NCBI GenBank assembly: GCA_013399015.1
Contig: VWZX01004771.1
Location: 762,182-826,181, forward strand
Reading direction: 5' to 3'
Length of the DNA: 64,000 nt
Origin: Galbula dea
Lineage: Eukaryota > Chordata > Aves > Piciformes > Galbulidae
How positions within the stretch are numbered: the first letter of the stretch is position 1; every line of letters starts with the position of its first letter. The notes beneath the pieces were generated by a model. The model saw only the letters and a program-made list of their open reading frames with translations. It ran no database searches and was not told the origin of the DNA. The position numbers were made by a program, and so were the translations under genes. Below are positions 23,663 to 36,180 of the stretch, one piece after another.

Positions 23663-24973
23663 TGCAGTGCTCCTCTGTACTCTCTTGTTCCTGATCAGAA
23701 CACAGAGCTGCAGAAAGAACACGTGGAAACTGTAGGCAGATTAGCAGAAGGTGCAGAAGTGCAGTCACCATTTCAAGCCTTTCTGCAATTAGCCAGAGAT
23801 TTTCTTAATCAGTACAAGACTGTTAATAGAGCTCAGATCCCTGTGCTCTGAATAGTGAGGTTTGAAAATGGGAGCATGGATTTGCCTATGGAATATTTAC
23901 ACTAGACATGGCAGCTTTAGTGGGTTTAGGAGCTTACTTGCAAGGACAGATACAGCTTTCCAACAGAATGAAGAGCTTGCTCCCTGTGCAAGATCATCAT
24001 GCAGGGGAGAATCCTTAGCTGGAATGAATCCTTGGCTGTGGTTGCTTACCTGCCTGTCTCCTTGATTCCAGGTTTCTTTCTCTTTGTGTGCCTCTAGGGG
24101 TTAATTTTGCTCAGTATGTCACTAGGATCCTAAGAAGTAAGAGAAGAATAGAGCTCAGTAAAATATCTTGGTTGCTACTTGTTTTGCTACTGAATTGTTA
24201 CAACTGCTTCAGGTGTGAACTAAAGCAGTAAAGCCATTATTTCTCCTTTGACAATTAGGATGGCTCCTAACTCTCCAAGGTGCACATTTTACTCTTGTGT
24301 TTTGTTGGGCTGTTGCAGCCTCATGAGTTTGTTTCCATATTCAGAATCATCATTTGGATTTCAGTCTGTTCCCCATGATTTTGTGTAATGCTGCCTTTTC
24401 TTATTTTGATTATAGTACAGTAGAAGCAAATCTATTTTGAATTGGTTAACAGATTACAGCCTGTAAGTATGCCAGAAAAAAAAAGAGATTTTTAGGAGCC
24501 TCAAATATTCAATGAATTAGGTTTTTAACAACAGTACCAATGAAGAGAAAGCTGCACCTTTCACAAAAGGCCACCTCAAGTTTGAGGTCACTTGCAAAGT
24601 AGGTCTGGTAGGGACTTGGGGCTGTTTTCTGACTATTTTTGCTTTGTTTTAATTTGAACTCTGATAGTTCAAATTAGGAATTGGGCCATATCTGCAAACA
24701 TAATAATGGTTTTATTCTCTTCTCAGCAGAATTACCTTGGGTTTTGTATCTGAAGGGATGGCTGTTGTCTTAGAAATCCAGCATGAAAGTGATATTCACT
24801 CATTTAAAATCAACAGTGCACATTCAAGGCTAGATCTGCATATAGATAAGCTTTATTCTGGTTTATTCTCAATACAAAGAAACACCAGCCCACCTTGTGT
24901 TGAACCTCTTGTTTCCCAAACACCTTAAACCACTGTTGCCAAAAAGCAGCAGTCCAGCAGTTCTACAGTTCGA

Positions 24974-25047
24974 TGATCACAGAATCTCCAAGGTTGGAAG
25001 AGACCTCCAAGATCATCAGGTCCAACCATCAGCCTATCACCCCCATG
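24974..25047 (-). mobile_element. CR1 LINE 3' tail, antisense
   Basis: GATCACAGAATCTCCAAGG, TTGGAAGAGACCTCCAAGAT and CATCAGGTCCAACCATCAGC match the same subfamily as 39790-40236. Only the extreme 3' end is kept. Confidence 0.85.
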
Positions 25048-26121
25048 GCATTGGTGTTAGTTTGGCTTATATTGGCTCCAAGTATAAGTGAGACTGTTGC
25101 CTGGCTATCTTCACCACAGTATGGATGCAGCAGCAGTACAGGAGGGTGGTTTCCCAGCAGTAGGGAGTATGAAATACACAGAAGATAAATGCAGAATGTA
25201 GTTGATTCCATTCTTAGCACATCACATAAAGGAGTTTTATGGTTTAGCCAAGCATTTTTATGGGTTGATTGAAGCCTGTTGACCTTTTCTGAAGAAAGAA
25301 ACCCATGTTATAAAGTGGATTGCTTTCCTACCAGCCCACTGTCCTGTTAAGGAAGTGGAAGACCAGGAGCATATAACATGCTAATATGTTATGGAATAGT
25401 ACTTGCAATGAAGATGCTTTACAAGATATTTCCCTCTTTTAATGAAGAGGGACATTTGATGGTTTGGGGGTCTGAAATTCATTCCTGGATCACTTGAGTC
25501 CTTTCTGTCTCAGCCAGTATTTTGCTGCATGTATGAGAGTTTAATGCTTTTGTGTTTCTTTGCCCAGCCATTATCCATTAGGTAGGGACAATCAGTTACG
25601 TTCAAGTAAGCCAGAAAATGACCCTTTCTGTGATGTTATGAACCACTCTGGTGGTTACTAGTTTGGGCTGAATTAGAACTAATGACCCTGGATGTGAGAA
25701 GGGAACTGTTATCTTCAGTGAAGGACTCTGTTATGCTCTAATAGAGGTAAATTACTTTCTCACTTGTTTTTCTTTGTAGATGATTTAAATTCTCCTCTTA
25801 CTTTGCTAACATATAAATGGTACCACAGGGTTTTTCCAGATTTCTTTAGTTGCTTTTGTTGACATTCTTTGAAGCCTGTTTATAACGTAGACCTATAAAA
25901 CATTAGAGTTTTTTTCTGTCAGGGGCTGCTTTTGAGCTTTGACCTTGGATGATATGGACCAGAGTTTAATAATCACTTGAGAATATCACTATGCTGAACC
26001 ACAAACATACCAGATTTCATTTCTCCCAGGGAGGCAGGACACAGCACTGTCATTTGGTTTGAACTAAAATAGCCAGATGAACTTACTGCAAAAAGTGCCA
26101 TTTATTTAGCAAAGCCAAAGC

Positions 26122-26395
26122 AGGATCACAGAATGGTTTGGGTGGGAAGGGCCCTTTAAAGGTCCAACCCCCTCCCTGTAGTCAGCAGGGGTGTTTTCAA
26201 CTAGATCAGGTTGCTCACAGACCCACAAACAGCCTGACCTGGAATAGTTCCAGAGATGGGGCTTCTACCACCTCTCTGGGCAACCAGGGTCACCATCCTT
26301 AATATAAAAAAATGTTCCTTCTGTCTAGTCTGAATCTCCTCTCTTTGAGTTTAAAATGATCACCCTTTGTCCTGTCACCACAGCTGCTATTGTTT
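26122..26395 (-). mobile_element. CR1 LINE 3' part, antisense
   Basis: GGATCACAGAATGGTTTGGG, CAGGTTGCTCACAGACCC, GATGGGGCTTCTACCACCTC and CCCTTTGTCCTGTCACCAC are a CR1 3' UTR plus a short ORF2 remainder. The same subfamily occurs at 28654 and 33668. Confidence 0.9.
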
Positions 26396-28304
26396 CCATT
26401 GAACAACACTAGATTTCTGTTCCTGCTCTATTTCCAGCTACTTTGTGTGATGCTTTGAATCAGCTGGGGGAAAATCTGCTTGATTTACTACATTAGAAGA
26501 TAGGTGTTCTTTCTTACACTAAATAAATCTCAATTTATTGATGCTTGTCCAGTGGTGAGCATACTACAAGTATTCAGCTGTAAATATTGATATCTGTGTA
26601 TGTGTGTCTGTGGAACAATTGATTCTTTTAAGCTACCTGCCAAATATTTGGATTCTTCTCTTCCACACTGATACCCTGTGTTGTGTGGCTAGTACCTAGT
26701 GTGCAACTTTTATTTCCATTGTAATGATATCCTTTGAGGCATGAACAACACATTGTTGGATTTGGTTGAGAGAATCAGAAACTGAGTTTCACAGATTTCA
26801 CTTGAGTAACCTTTTAGTTCTGAAGACTGCACCTAACCATTTAATACTGTTAGGCATTTTGCTTTGTCTTTAGATTAGAAGGAGAGACCTAAACATTCAA
26901 CTGAGAGACATATTTGTAATCCTAGCCAAGCTGGTTTTGAAATGCACCTAAAGAAAAAGGCAAGGCTCTTGTCATTGTTGTTCTTGCCTTGTTTGGGGCA
27001 CTTCCTGGAGCCTCCTGTCACTTCACAACTGTGCAGCTTTATTGTGTGTGGAGGAAGTCATTAACTGCAAACTTATAATAGCAATGGGACTTTTTTGCAC
27101 TGGATTCCAAAAATCATCTTTTCAGTACTCCCTATCTTTTCTGGATTTGGGAGCATGAAGGGTATGTTAAGGTACATTTTCCATTTCAGCTTATGTCATA
27201 GCCTGGTCTTTTTTTGATCTGGTACTGCTGTGTTGGCTTACATCAGGGGGAAAAAAACAAACCCAGCTCACAGGAAAACATTAATCCTTTTCCTGGTTCT
27301 TCTCCAAATTGTTTGAGTATTCTTGTTAAGGTTATAGAGTGATAATATTCTTATTATTGTTATTCTTACAAAAGAATGTCAAGAAAATTGATAGAGGGAT
27401 TCCAAAAAGCCTAAGTATTATGGCAGCTGTAAATATGAACTCAGTTCTTGACAATTCTCTTCTTCTCACTGCAAATCTGTTCCTTTGACATATTATTGAC
27501 ATTATGGGGGTGTTAGGTTTTTATTTCAAAGAAGTTGAAGCTGAGTTTTTTATATATCAAAGAATGTGTTCAGCCAATAGTTTTTGCCTGAAGGGCTCAG
27601 ACAGCTGATGAGATTTAAGTGGCTAAACAAAACCAAGATGCTGAATAACTTGATGTTAAAGTTACCTGATGTATTTTGGCAATCAAAATGGGTGAATCAT
27701 GACAGCACCAGACTTCATCACTCAAGAAAGCATAGGTAGAATCTCCCATGTGTATGTGGCTAAAATTTTTTTGGACAGGGGTTTATAATCCTTATCAAAA
27801 CATGAGATGGTGGCCACTAGAGCTTGGCCTGTGATTCTGCACTGTAGCTGGAGAAGTAGAGAGGATTCATTCTTTTGGGTTTGCCCTATGACCACTTGAG
27901 GATGGGAAACATGATGAAATACTTTCTCAAAGTATTCAATAGAAACTTATCAGGAATAATTGGAGCAAAATAGAATAAATCATTGCTGCTTTTTTTGTCT
28001 AGTAATTCTTAATTGAAACCACATTGAGGTTAGATTGATATTGAGAACAACCCAGCTGAAAAACTCTGTACCCAAGGAGGCAGGGGATACATCTCTGTTT
28101 TGCTTAGATGTGTAGATGAGCTGCTTGGCTGGTGTTTAAGTTCAACACCCTGTTGTCCTTACCTCTTTGCTTTTAAAAGACTGTGAAACTCTTTGGTTTC
28201 ACTATTGGTGGTTACAACAAGCAGTCTAGTTATTGAAAACAGAATGCAGAGGGAGGAAAGCCCACTGTATTTTTCATGGGAGCAGGGAAATCTTATTCTT
28301 CTGG

Positions 28305-28363
28305 TTTTATATTTTAGTTTAGTTTATTGACTTTTTAATTTTTTTAAATTTATTTTATTCAGC
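28305..28363. repeat. T/A-rich low-complexity stretch
   Basis: Nearly pure T and A with TTTAGTTTAG and TTTTTAATTTTTTTAAA words. Confidence 0.6.
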
Positions 28364-28653
28364 TGTTTTTTCCCCACTAGATGATAGCTGGGAAGTTCTT
28401 GAGTCTCTGCTATCATAAGGGACATCTTACACATCCTTGTTCCTCTGGAGGCCTTTCTGTGGTACAGTTTGTAAGGTGTCTGCTGTATCTTTCTTCAAGT
28501 CTCTTTCAGTGGTACTCAGTGTACACCCAAATAAGAAGGTTTGGGCTAGGACCCTGTCTTATTTGTGTCTGATATTTTGCTAATACCTTTGAGACTCTGT
28601 AACATTTATTGTGATGGGCCAGTTCTCAGTCCAGTTCTGTTCACTGGTGTCCT

Positions 28654-29055
28654 GAATCATAGAGTGGTTTGTGTTGGAAGAGACCTTTAAAGGTCATCTA
28701 GTCTGACACCACTACAGTCAGCAGGGACATCCTCAACTAAATCAGGTTGCTCAGAGCCCCAGACAACTTGGAATGGTTTCAGGAATGAGGCACCTTCTGC
28801 CTCTCTGGGAAACCTGTGCCAGTGTCTCACAACCAAAAATTGTCTTCCTTCTATCTAGGTGAAACCTCCCCTCAGTTAGTTTCAAACCATCACCCCTTGT
28901 CCTGTCACAACAGTCCTGCTAAAAAGTCTGTCCCCACATCTTTCCTGTGGGCCCTCTTTAAGTAGTGAAAGGCTGCAGTAAAGTCTCCCAGGAGCCTTCT
29001 CTTCTCCAGACTAAAGAACCCCAAGGCTCCCATTTCTCCCACTTCTCTATCCTAC
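28654..29055 (-). mobile_element. CR1 LINE 3' part, antisense
   Basis: TGAATCATAGAGTGGTTTGT, GAGACCTTTAAAGGTCATCT, AGGTTGCTCAGAGCCCCAGA, CATCACCCCTTGTCCTGTC and GCCTTCTCTTCTCCAGAC are antisense CR1. The subfamily with the Cys-type CTGCTAAAAAGTCTGTCCCC tail is shared with 33668-34195. The reading frame is degraded. Confidence 0.92.
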
Positions 29056-29499
29056 TGAGAATGATCTGTTTAAAAATCTCACTACTAACTTGAACCTGAA
29101 GACTCCACCTCAACTCCAAACTCAAGCATCCCACAGAGTGAGAATTCCACTCCCTTGACATCTTGCCCTGCTGCAGCAGTCTGAGTCCTGCCCTGTATAC
29201 ATACCCATTTCTGAATTCTCTCTTCCCTGCTTCAGGCTGTTCCTGAGTTCTCACTGTCATTCAGGTCCCTACTTTGGATTTTGGTGTGGACTGTAAGACT
29301 GAAGTGACATGAGATTAGGAAACTGGCATTTGAACTCCATCCTTTTTACCCCTAAAAATGATTCAGAGCAAACAACCTATTATCTTCAATTAATTATCCT
29401 GGCTCTTCTAATAATGGTAGCTGGGAGGGCAACAGGGAAGGGTTGTGTGATCCATAGCTGAGTGTCAGCACTTTGTTAAAGAAAGGTTATGGATGATCA

Positions 29500-29790
29500 G
29501 TCCACTCTGGTTGCTCTTTTGTCTGAGAGTGAAAGTTCTTGTGCCTTGCCATCAAGGATGTTAATCAAAATGGGACTGGAGCAAATGTTCCTTCACCACT
29601 TGGTTTTTGGAGCAATGACTGGGAGAACTCATCCCTGTGTCATTATCCATTTCATGCTTTGCTGCTGTAATGGAGATTTAATTGGCTTACTGTTGAATTA
29701 ATTGCCTGGCTGGTTTGCTTTTCCCAAGCAGAAATCTGGAAGACTTTAACAAATTATGGAGGCTTAAATTTGCCTGATTTCCTACAGAAA
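29500..29790. promoter_or_regulatory. Possible conserved non-coding block
   Basis: This block has a cluster of TTAATTG-type cores (GAGATTTAATTGGC, GTTGAATTAATTGCC) and TCATTATCCATTTCATGC in otherwise unique sequence. It is the most motif-dense unique stretch of intron 8. Confidence 0.25.
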
Positions 29791-32502
29791 GTGGGGTCAG
29801 TAGGTCTCAGACTGTAGACACACTCTTCAGGCAAGCAGCAGGGGGTTGGCTCTTAATGGCACTTGAGAGGTGCTTAATTGCCTCTGTGAAATGCTTTTCT
29901 CAAGTGAGAGGCATGGTTCTCCCATCCATTAGTGTGTGTCTATGGGCTTCTCCCTCCCTCCATCATCCTTTAGTAGATGCATGAGCACAAACATCTCAGA
30001 AGTTCTCTTAGTTTTCTTCAAGGAGGATTTTCAAGCCTTTCTGAAAGCAGTAGAAGTTGGAATTTAAATAATGTACCCAAAAGTTAAGTTTTTAAGAGAA
30101 AATGCAACAAATTTTTAGACAGGTAGGCATGTGTGTGAACACACATGTATCTCTCTTTTTTTTCTGAGAGTACCTAAAATAGTCTTAGATGATAGAAAGG
30201 AATCATTATTTTCCAAGATTATTCTAGCAAGCTGTATGTTAGGAAATGCAGTGGCCAGAGAGAGAAAGCTGCTAGAAAAACTTCCAAGTGGTAGCCATGA
30301 ATTTAGGTGGCAGTACTCCCCCCCTAAGTAGGAAGGACAGCATTGTCCACAGATTACTCTGCCAGTGTTTTCTTCTTGTAGGGCAGGAGTATAAGATATT
30401 CTTGGCCTCTGCTGAGTATGATGTTAAACCTCAGCTTCAGGGATTAATGAAAGGAGATTTCTGAAAGTTGTTTTAAGAAGCTGCTTGACATTATGAGAGT
30501 TATTTTGGTAACAGTAGTCCTGGGTTTGGGGGTTGTGTGGAAACAAGTCAGTAAAGCTTTCATGAGATGGATTATGCCCTGGTAACATTTAGATTATGTT
30601 TTGCTGTGGGAGTTATTGAAGCTGGAGCAAAATCAGGGGGCTGTCCTTATCTGTCACCAGTTGTAAGATTAGCAAAAGTCTTTAGAAAAGCTTTCATTTT
30701 AGAAAGTGTAGTAATCTGAAAGCAGAGTTGTCTCCACACATACCAATGCTTGAAGTAATGGATATGTATCTTCTGAATTACTGAGTGTGGTCCTTTGCTG
30801 TCACAGAGCTTTGCTTTCATCAGCCACATATCCATAATGTTATACCATTACTATTGGTACATTATCCTATTACTCCTGTTGGGTCAAAACTACAACTTCA
30901 TGATTCCTGTGAGGAACCTAACAAATGGTTTCTCTGGTGTGCTACTTGTACCAGACCTGATAAAGTCTGTGGAGCTGAAGACCAGTCCATCTTTCCAGCT
31001 ATTTCAGGGAGTCTGCTGCAAGATGTTACTCCTACAGCCAGCTCCTTGCTGGAACATCCCTTTAGACCATCCTGGATAAAACATTGTGCCAATGCTGTGC
31101 TTAACTTTAAGTGTCTCTTTTCCACCTCATGTATTTATCCTTCCTTCACTGTTGATGTGTAGGTAGAATGAAATCATACTCACATCATCTTCTTTTCTCC
31201 TTTCCCAAAATAGTCCAAATTTCATGATCTCTTACTAAATAGGCTCTCTACTCTCCTTGCCCTTGAAGTCATTCCAGTTAGAGGTGTTTAACTAGTAGAC
31301 AGAAGGAACCCAAAGACTAAATAAGGCAATGGAAAATTGCAGTTTATTTTCTGCAAATATGAACTGATAACTTTTGAGTCTGTAAATTTTGCTTCCCTCC
31401 TGATGCAAGCTGGCTTCTGGTATGAGTTGAGCTGGAGATTCTTGCTGTATTTCTGTAAACTGCTGGCAGTCACTGGTCTCTTATGGGTGTTCATAGTTTT
31501 TACAGGCTAGGATTCAAGACTTCCCTGCAAAACAGCATCACTCAGTTTCTGCTTTCCCAACTCCCCTTTTCACCTTGTCCCAAAAGGGCTTGGTTTTTCC
31601 CCCTTGCTTCTCTGTCCAACCCCTGCTTGGAATGTCAGCTGGAATGGAAAAATTGAGCCTGAAATGCCGGCACTTTCATTCCTGTCCCTTCGCTGCTTCC
31701 TCCCCCACACTGTCAGCTCCAAAGGAGGTTGGCACATTCTGTGAGAAATTAGTTGCCTGTCTTGTCTTCTGCCAGCTGAGCTGGCTTCCTTATGTTGGCA
31801 GTGTATTGAAGTAAGACCTTCAAGATCTTAAAAGGGATGCCCTAGTTAAAATTCACAAAGAGTAGATAACTCTCTGAAATTCATCTTTACATCTAATGCC
31901 TCTTGGGTTTTTTTAATGCAATAGGTGTTTTTTCCACCAACAGTTTTGTGGAATCTGTAGTATGTTGTTCCTCTTAGTGCCTGTTTTTGCCCTTTTTCAC
32001 TAGGTACATGTTTTATGCTACGTTTACATTTTTTGCTGCTTTGGTTTTGTTGTTGTTAACTCTCTTTTGCTTCTAAAGTTATAGTGCTGGTTGCTTCTCT
32101 TCATTTCTTCAGCCCTGACTATAAACATGAATGTCTTGAGAGAGCAGTTAGTAAATGAGAATTGAGTTGTGCTAGCTAGCTTCAAAACTCACCTTAATTT
32201 TCCTTTCCCACAAATCTATCTTACTCTTACACTTTCTTTTTTTATGTAGAACCCCTCTTGTGTGCAACATTACAGCTAAGCAGAAAAAACCACCCAACCT
32301 GAATTAAGAAAGAGATTGAAATGAATGTTTGGAGGAATTGCTGAAGTCTACTGTTGCCAGAATTGGAGCTGATCTGAGCAAACTCCAAATCTACCAGTTA
32401 GATGCTGGCCAGATGAGTTGCTCCCTACTGTAATAATTACTCCTTACTGTCCTAAGTCACTTTAATCAACTTGTTTTCCTCTTTTCTTGTTTTCCTTCAC
32501 AG

Positions 32503-32692
32503 AAATGGAGCAGTGTGAGCAACCCACTCTTCCTTCCACTGATCCCACCTCAGTCCCAAGGTTTCACAGCCATAGTGCTGACCTATGACCGTGTGGAGAG
32601 CCTCTTCCGAGTCATCACAGAGGTGTCTAAAGTGCCTAGTCTGGCCAAATTGTTAGTTGTCTGGAACAACCAGAATAAGAATCCTCCAGAAG
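32503..32692 (+). CDS. EXT2: EXT2 exon 9 (residues about 436-498)
   Basis: 190 bp, entering in phase 0 and leaving after the first base of a codon; it equals human c.1306-1495. It opens KWSSVSNPLFLPLIPP and then starts the GT64 fold with GFTAIVLTYDR (about 455-465), the first beta strand and nucleotide-binding turn. LLVVWNNQNKNPPE (about 485-498) is the second strand, whose WN pair lines the UDP-sugar pocket in this family. The acceptor is TTTTCCTTCACAG and the donor AAG|GTAAGA. S438 and A483 differ from the human residues as I recall them; both are conservative. Confidence 0.96.
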
Positions 32693-33097
32693 GTAAGACC
32701 CCATGGTAGGTGTAGTGGAGCAGGGTGAAACTGGGGAGTAGCCTGCCTTGTTGGATCTGTTACAGAATGACCTCTCTTCTACTTCCTGTATAGTTTGGGA
32801 AGTGGTAAGGAGAGACACATCTTCCATTTGTCAATGCTGGTTTTATTTCTCTGTAGGCACTTATCACTGTGAATACTTCTGCTGGACTGTTTTCTAGGGC
32901 AAATGTGGTTCAAAGTGATTTGAATGCTTAGAGCTATAAAATCAGTCACCATTTTGACTGATGAAGTGAAAACTTGGGACATTTTGAGTGTCTGAAAAGA
33001 AGTTCCCACAGAATATCTTGTAGAAATACTACAGCTAGCCCAGTAAGACAAGACATGTGCCCTTTTTTTTAAATGTTTCTCTTTCCAACACATACAG

Positions 33098-33131
33098 TAA
33101 GGTCCCTTCCAACTCAAACCATTCTGTGTTG
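33098..33131 (+). mobile_element. CR1 LINE extreme 3' tail, sense
   Basis: AAGGTCCCTTCCAACTCAAA followed by CCATTCTGTG is the last about 30 bp of a CR1 3' UTR. It is too short for subfamily assignment. Confidence 0.65.
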
Positions 33132-33667
33132 CTCTTTCTAGTCTTTATTAGTGAGTCTGGTGAAGTCCACATCTTTAAAACTTTTTGAGTTCATAATTAT
33201 TGTAAAATGAGGGCACATTCACAGACCTTTTCACAAATGATTTGTGTGTGTAGCTTTTTGGAAGAAGATTTGGTTTCAGAGCTACATGAATGACTGCAGT
33301 GTAAACTCAGTGCTGTAAGCTTCTTTAATTGTCAGTAGCTGAGGTGTGCTTGCTGGCATGGGTATATGCCAGCCTAGCGTGCTGCCATACTGTATCCCCT
33401 TGTGCCAGGACCTCAGTGTCAGGCTGCCCACTCCTTACTGCCTATGTTTTCAAACCCAAGATCCTAATCTCATGTTTCTCTGTCTCCTTCCACATAATGC
33501 CACTGCACACACTGTGGCAGCTCTGTCTCCCACCAGCTCCTTTTTTTTCCCCAGCCCGAGGCTGTCTGCCTCATGAGACCATGCTGTTCTTACTCTTTTG
33601 CCAGGTCTTCAGCTGAAGGGTAGATCCTGAGACATTGGTGAGTTCCATTATGAAATCACCATGGAGT

Positions 33668-34195
33668 AGAATCAGAATGGTTTGGGTTGAAAGGGACGTT
33701 TAAAGGTCATCTTATCCAACCCTCTGCAGTCAGCAGGGACTAGATCAGGTTGCTCAGAGCCCCCAGACAATGACCTGGAATGGTTCCAGGGATGGGGCTT
33801 CTACCACCACTCTGGGCATCCTGGGTCAGTGTCTCACCATCCTCAGTGTAAAAAATGCCTTCCTTTTGTCTAGTCTCGATCTCCCTCTTTTAGTTTAAAA
33901 CCATCACCTATTGTCCTGTCACAACAGGCCCTGCTAAAAGTCTGTCCCTATCTTTACTGTAAGCTACCTGTAAGCAGTGAAATGCCACAATAAGTTCTCC
34001 CCTGAGCCTTCTCTTCTCCAGGCTGAAAAACCCCAACTCTTGTAGCTCCTCTGGGCCCATTCCAACAGGTTCATGTTTCTCCTGTGCTGAGGACTCCAGA
34101 GCTGGCCCCAGCACTGCAGGTGAGGTCTCCCAAGAGTGGAGCAGAGGCACAATCCCTTCCCTCAACCTGCTGACCACAGTAAGTGGGAGCACTGG
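33668..34195 (-). mobile_element. CR1 LINE 3' half, antisense
   Basis: AGAATCAGAATGGTTTGGGT, AAGGTCATCTTATCCAACCC, CTAGATCAGGTTGCTCAGAG, TCCTGTCACAACAGGCCCTG, CTTCTCTTCTCCAGGCTGAA and TGTGCTGAGGACTCCAGAGC span the CR1 3' UTR and ORF2 C-terminus. About 525 bp, frame broken. A second antisense CR1 of another subfamily starts 60 bp further on. Confidence 0.92.
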
Positions 34196-34256
34196 GAGGC
34201 ATTGCTTGGTGTAAAGGAAGGGAGCTAGGCCTGGTAATCCCTTCCAGTGCCAGACA

Positions 34257-34738
34257 GATCACAGAATGATTACGGTTGGAAAGGACCCTCAAGATCATCT
34301 AGTCCAACTGGTAGCCCTACACTACTCTTATCCCTAAATCATCCCCTGAAGAAACACATCTATCCTCTTCTTAAAAACCTCCAGGGATGGTGACTGCACC
34401 ACCTCCCTGGGCAGCCTATTTCAATATCTCACCACTCTTTCAGTAAAGAAGTTCTTCCTAATACCTAATCTAAACCTACCCTGGCACAACTTAAGCCCAT
34501 TCCCTCTAGTCCTGTCACTAGTCACAAGGGAGAAGAGGCCAACACCCGCCTCCCTAGAATGACCTTTTAAGTAGCTGAAGAGAGAGCGATAAGGTCTCCC
34601 CTCAGCCTCCTCTTCTCCAGGCTAAAACAACCCCAGCTCCCTAAGCCTCTCCTCATAAGGCCTGTTTTCCAGACCCCTGACTAGCTTAGTTGCCCTTCTC
34701 TGCACCCTCTCCAGTACCTCAATGTCCTTCCAATGCTC
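34257..34738 (-). mobile_element. CR1 LINE 3' half, antisense (young subfamily)
   Basis: ATCACAGAATGATTACGG, TTGGAAAGGACCCTCAAGAT, GGTAGCCCTACACTACTCTT and AATGACCTTTTAAGTAGCTG are nearly identical to 48549-49040. It is a 5'-truncated copy of the same subfamily, about 480 bp. Confidence 0.93.
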
Positions 34739-34971
34739 CTCTTTTTATTTTCATACCTAGTGCTTCCTAGGATGAGCTTCTTCCAAGTTCTAACTTTTTC
34801 CAAGAACACCAGTACTAAAATCCTGATCATTGTTCTGGGCAATTAAAGCCTTTCCTCTTGATTAAATACTGTAGCTACAGTAGCTGTAAATGAGTTTGTT
34901 TCCCAGATGTATCTGTCATTCTCATCCGAAAATGTGGTAATTTTGTAGGACAGGAAATGTTGATTCCAATT

Positions 34972-35035
34972 CTAGGATTGGACTAGATGACCTTTAAAGC
35001 TCTCTTCCAACCCAAAATATTCCATGATTCTAGGA
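34972..35035 (+). mobile_element. CR1 LINE 3' tail, sense
   Basis: GGATTGGACTAGATGACCTT, CTCTCTTCCAACCC and the ending TTCCATGATTCTAGG form a short CR1 3' end. Confidence 0.8.
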
Positions 35036-35779
35036 ATACATCCCCAAAAAAGTGCTGTAGTGTGGATTCTTGTGTCTTCTGTAGCAGATGAAGCATGTCC
35101 TTAGGACTCCATGCGTTGTAATTCTCTTTTCAGAGCCTTCAGCTGCTGCAGCTTTCCACACTTTGAAGTCAGCTATTCTGCAGAGCAGCAAGATACAACA
35201 CCAAAGTTAACCCCTGACCACTTGTCTCAATCCACCATCTTCTAATAGCCTCTCAGAGCCACTCCATTGCTACCATTCCCTTGGCTCCTTTGCCATTTGG
35301 CAGCTTGCTCCAGTTTAAAGCAGAGGAGCTTTCCTGGTTGCTTTAAAAAGTGGTATTCTCTGACAGTGCTGTGCTAAACACCTCAAGTTTAGTGCTTTAT
35401 GAAATGTGTTTCAATCCTTTAGAGAGGAGTGTTGTGCATAAATTGATGATAACTGAGATTTTTGCAGTAAAGGGGTGTTTTTCTAAATACAAAACTGCTT
35501 AGTGTTATATTCAGCTGGGTGAGCACTGAATGCAGGTGGATTTAGCCCAGATGGATTGTTTCCACATTTCCCTGGAGTGAGGCTGAGATACAGGAGTTGA
35601 GGCAAATCAATCATTGGAATGATCTCTTGTTGTTGTTGTTGACTCTATTAACCTTGCATGTAAAAAACCTCTTAAACATTGAAGTGTTTCATTTTTTTCT
35701 GTCTTGGTTACCGTTAAGTCATAAACTAGTTCCAAAAATAAAATGAAAACAAAGCCCTTTGCCTGTAGAGGTTAAAATT

Positions 35780-36180
35780 GGGGATTTGAGAGCCCAGTTG
35801 CAAGCAGTTTATCCTTAAGCATTGCATCGAAGCAAATAACTATTTGTTTTGAGTGTCCCTTTATTGCTGTTATAACCATTGTAATCTCTTGGCCCATGGC
35901 TAGAGAGAGGTCAGTTTGATTAAATTAACTGGGTTTATTCCAGATCCATGCAGGGCATTCCACTTGGCTCTTGAGCCAGTCTCTCCTTCAGCCTGTCTGT
36001 TAGTGATCCTAATCCTTGGACTTCAAAGCTTCTGCTGTTTATAGCCTGTTAAAGCCAGGAAGTTTCTGATGGATTAGAGCAAGGAATGAGTTTGAAGTTT
36101 GTAATGTGCACCACTGTCACTGATAAAGGCTAGTTTATTACCCTACAGTAGGATCTGCACTTTTATGGCTATTCACTTTT
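35780..36180. promoter_or_regulatory. Possible conserved non-coding block
   Basis: A 400-bp unique stretch with GCATTGCATCGAAGC, CCCTTTATTGCTGTTATAAC, ATAACCATTGTAATCTC (a SOX-type core) and TTTGATTAAATTAACTGGG. It is free of repeats although CR1 copies crowd both sides. Confidence 0.3.

Larger units (their letters stand above)
20449..32502 (+). other. EXT2: EXT2 intron 8
   Basis: 12.05 kb. It begins with a G/T-rich tract and contains CR1 fragments at 21.5, 23.5, 25.0, 26.1 and 28.7 kb, A/T-rich stretches at 22.7 and 28.3 kb, and possible conserved blocks at 22.9-23.1 and 29.5-29.8 kb. The rest (for example 25.1-26.1, 26.4-28.3 and 30.0-32.4 kb) is unremarkable A/T-rich intron. It ends with a long pyrimidine tract and CACAG. 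Confidence 0.9.
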
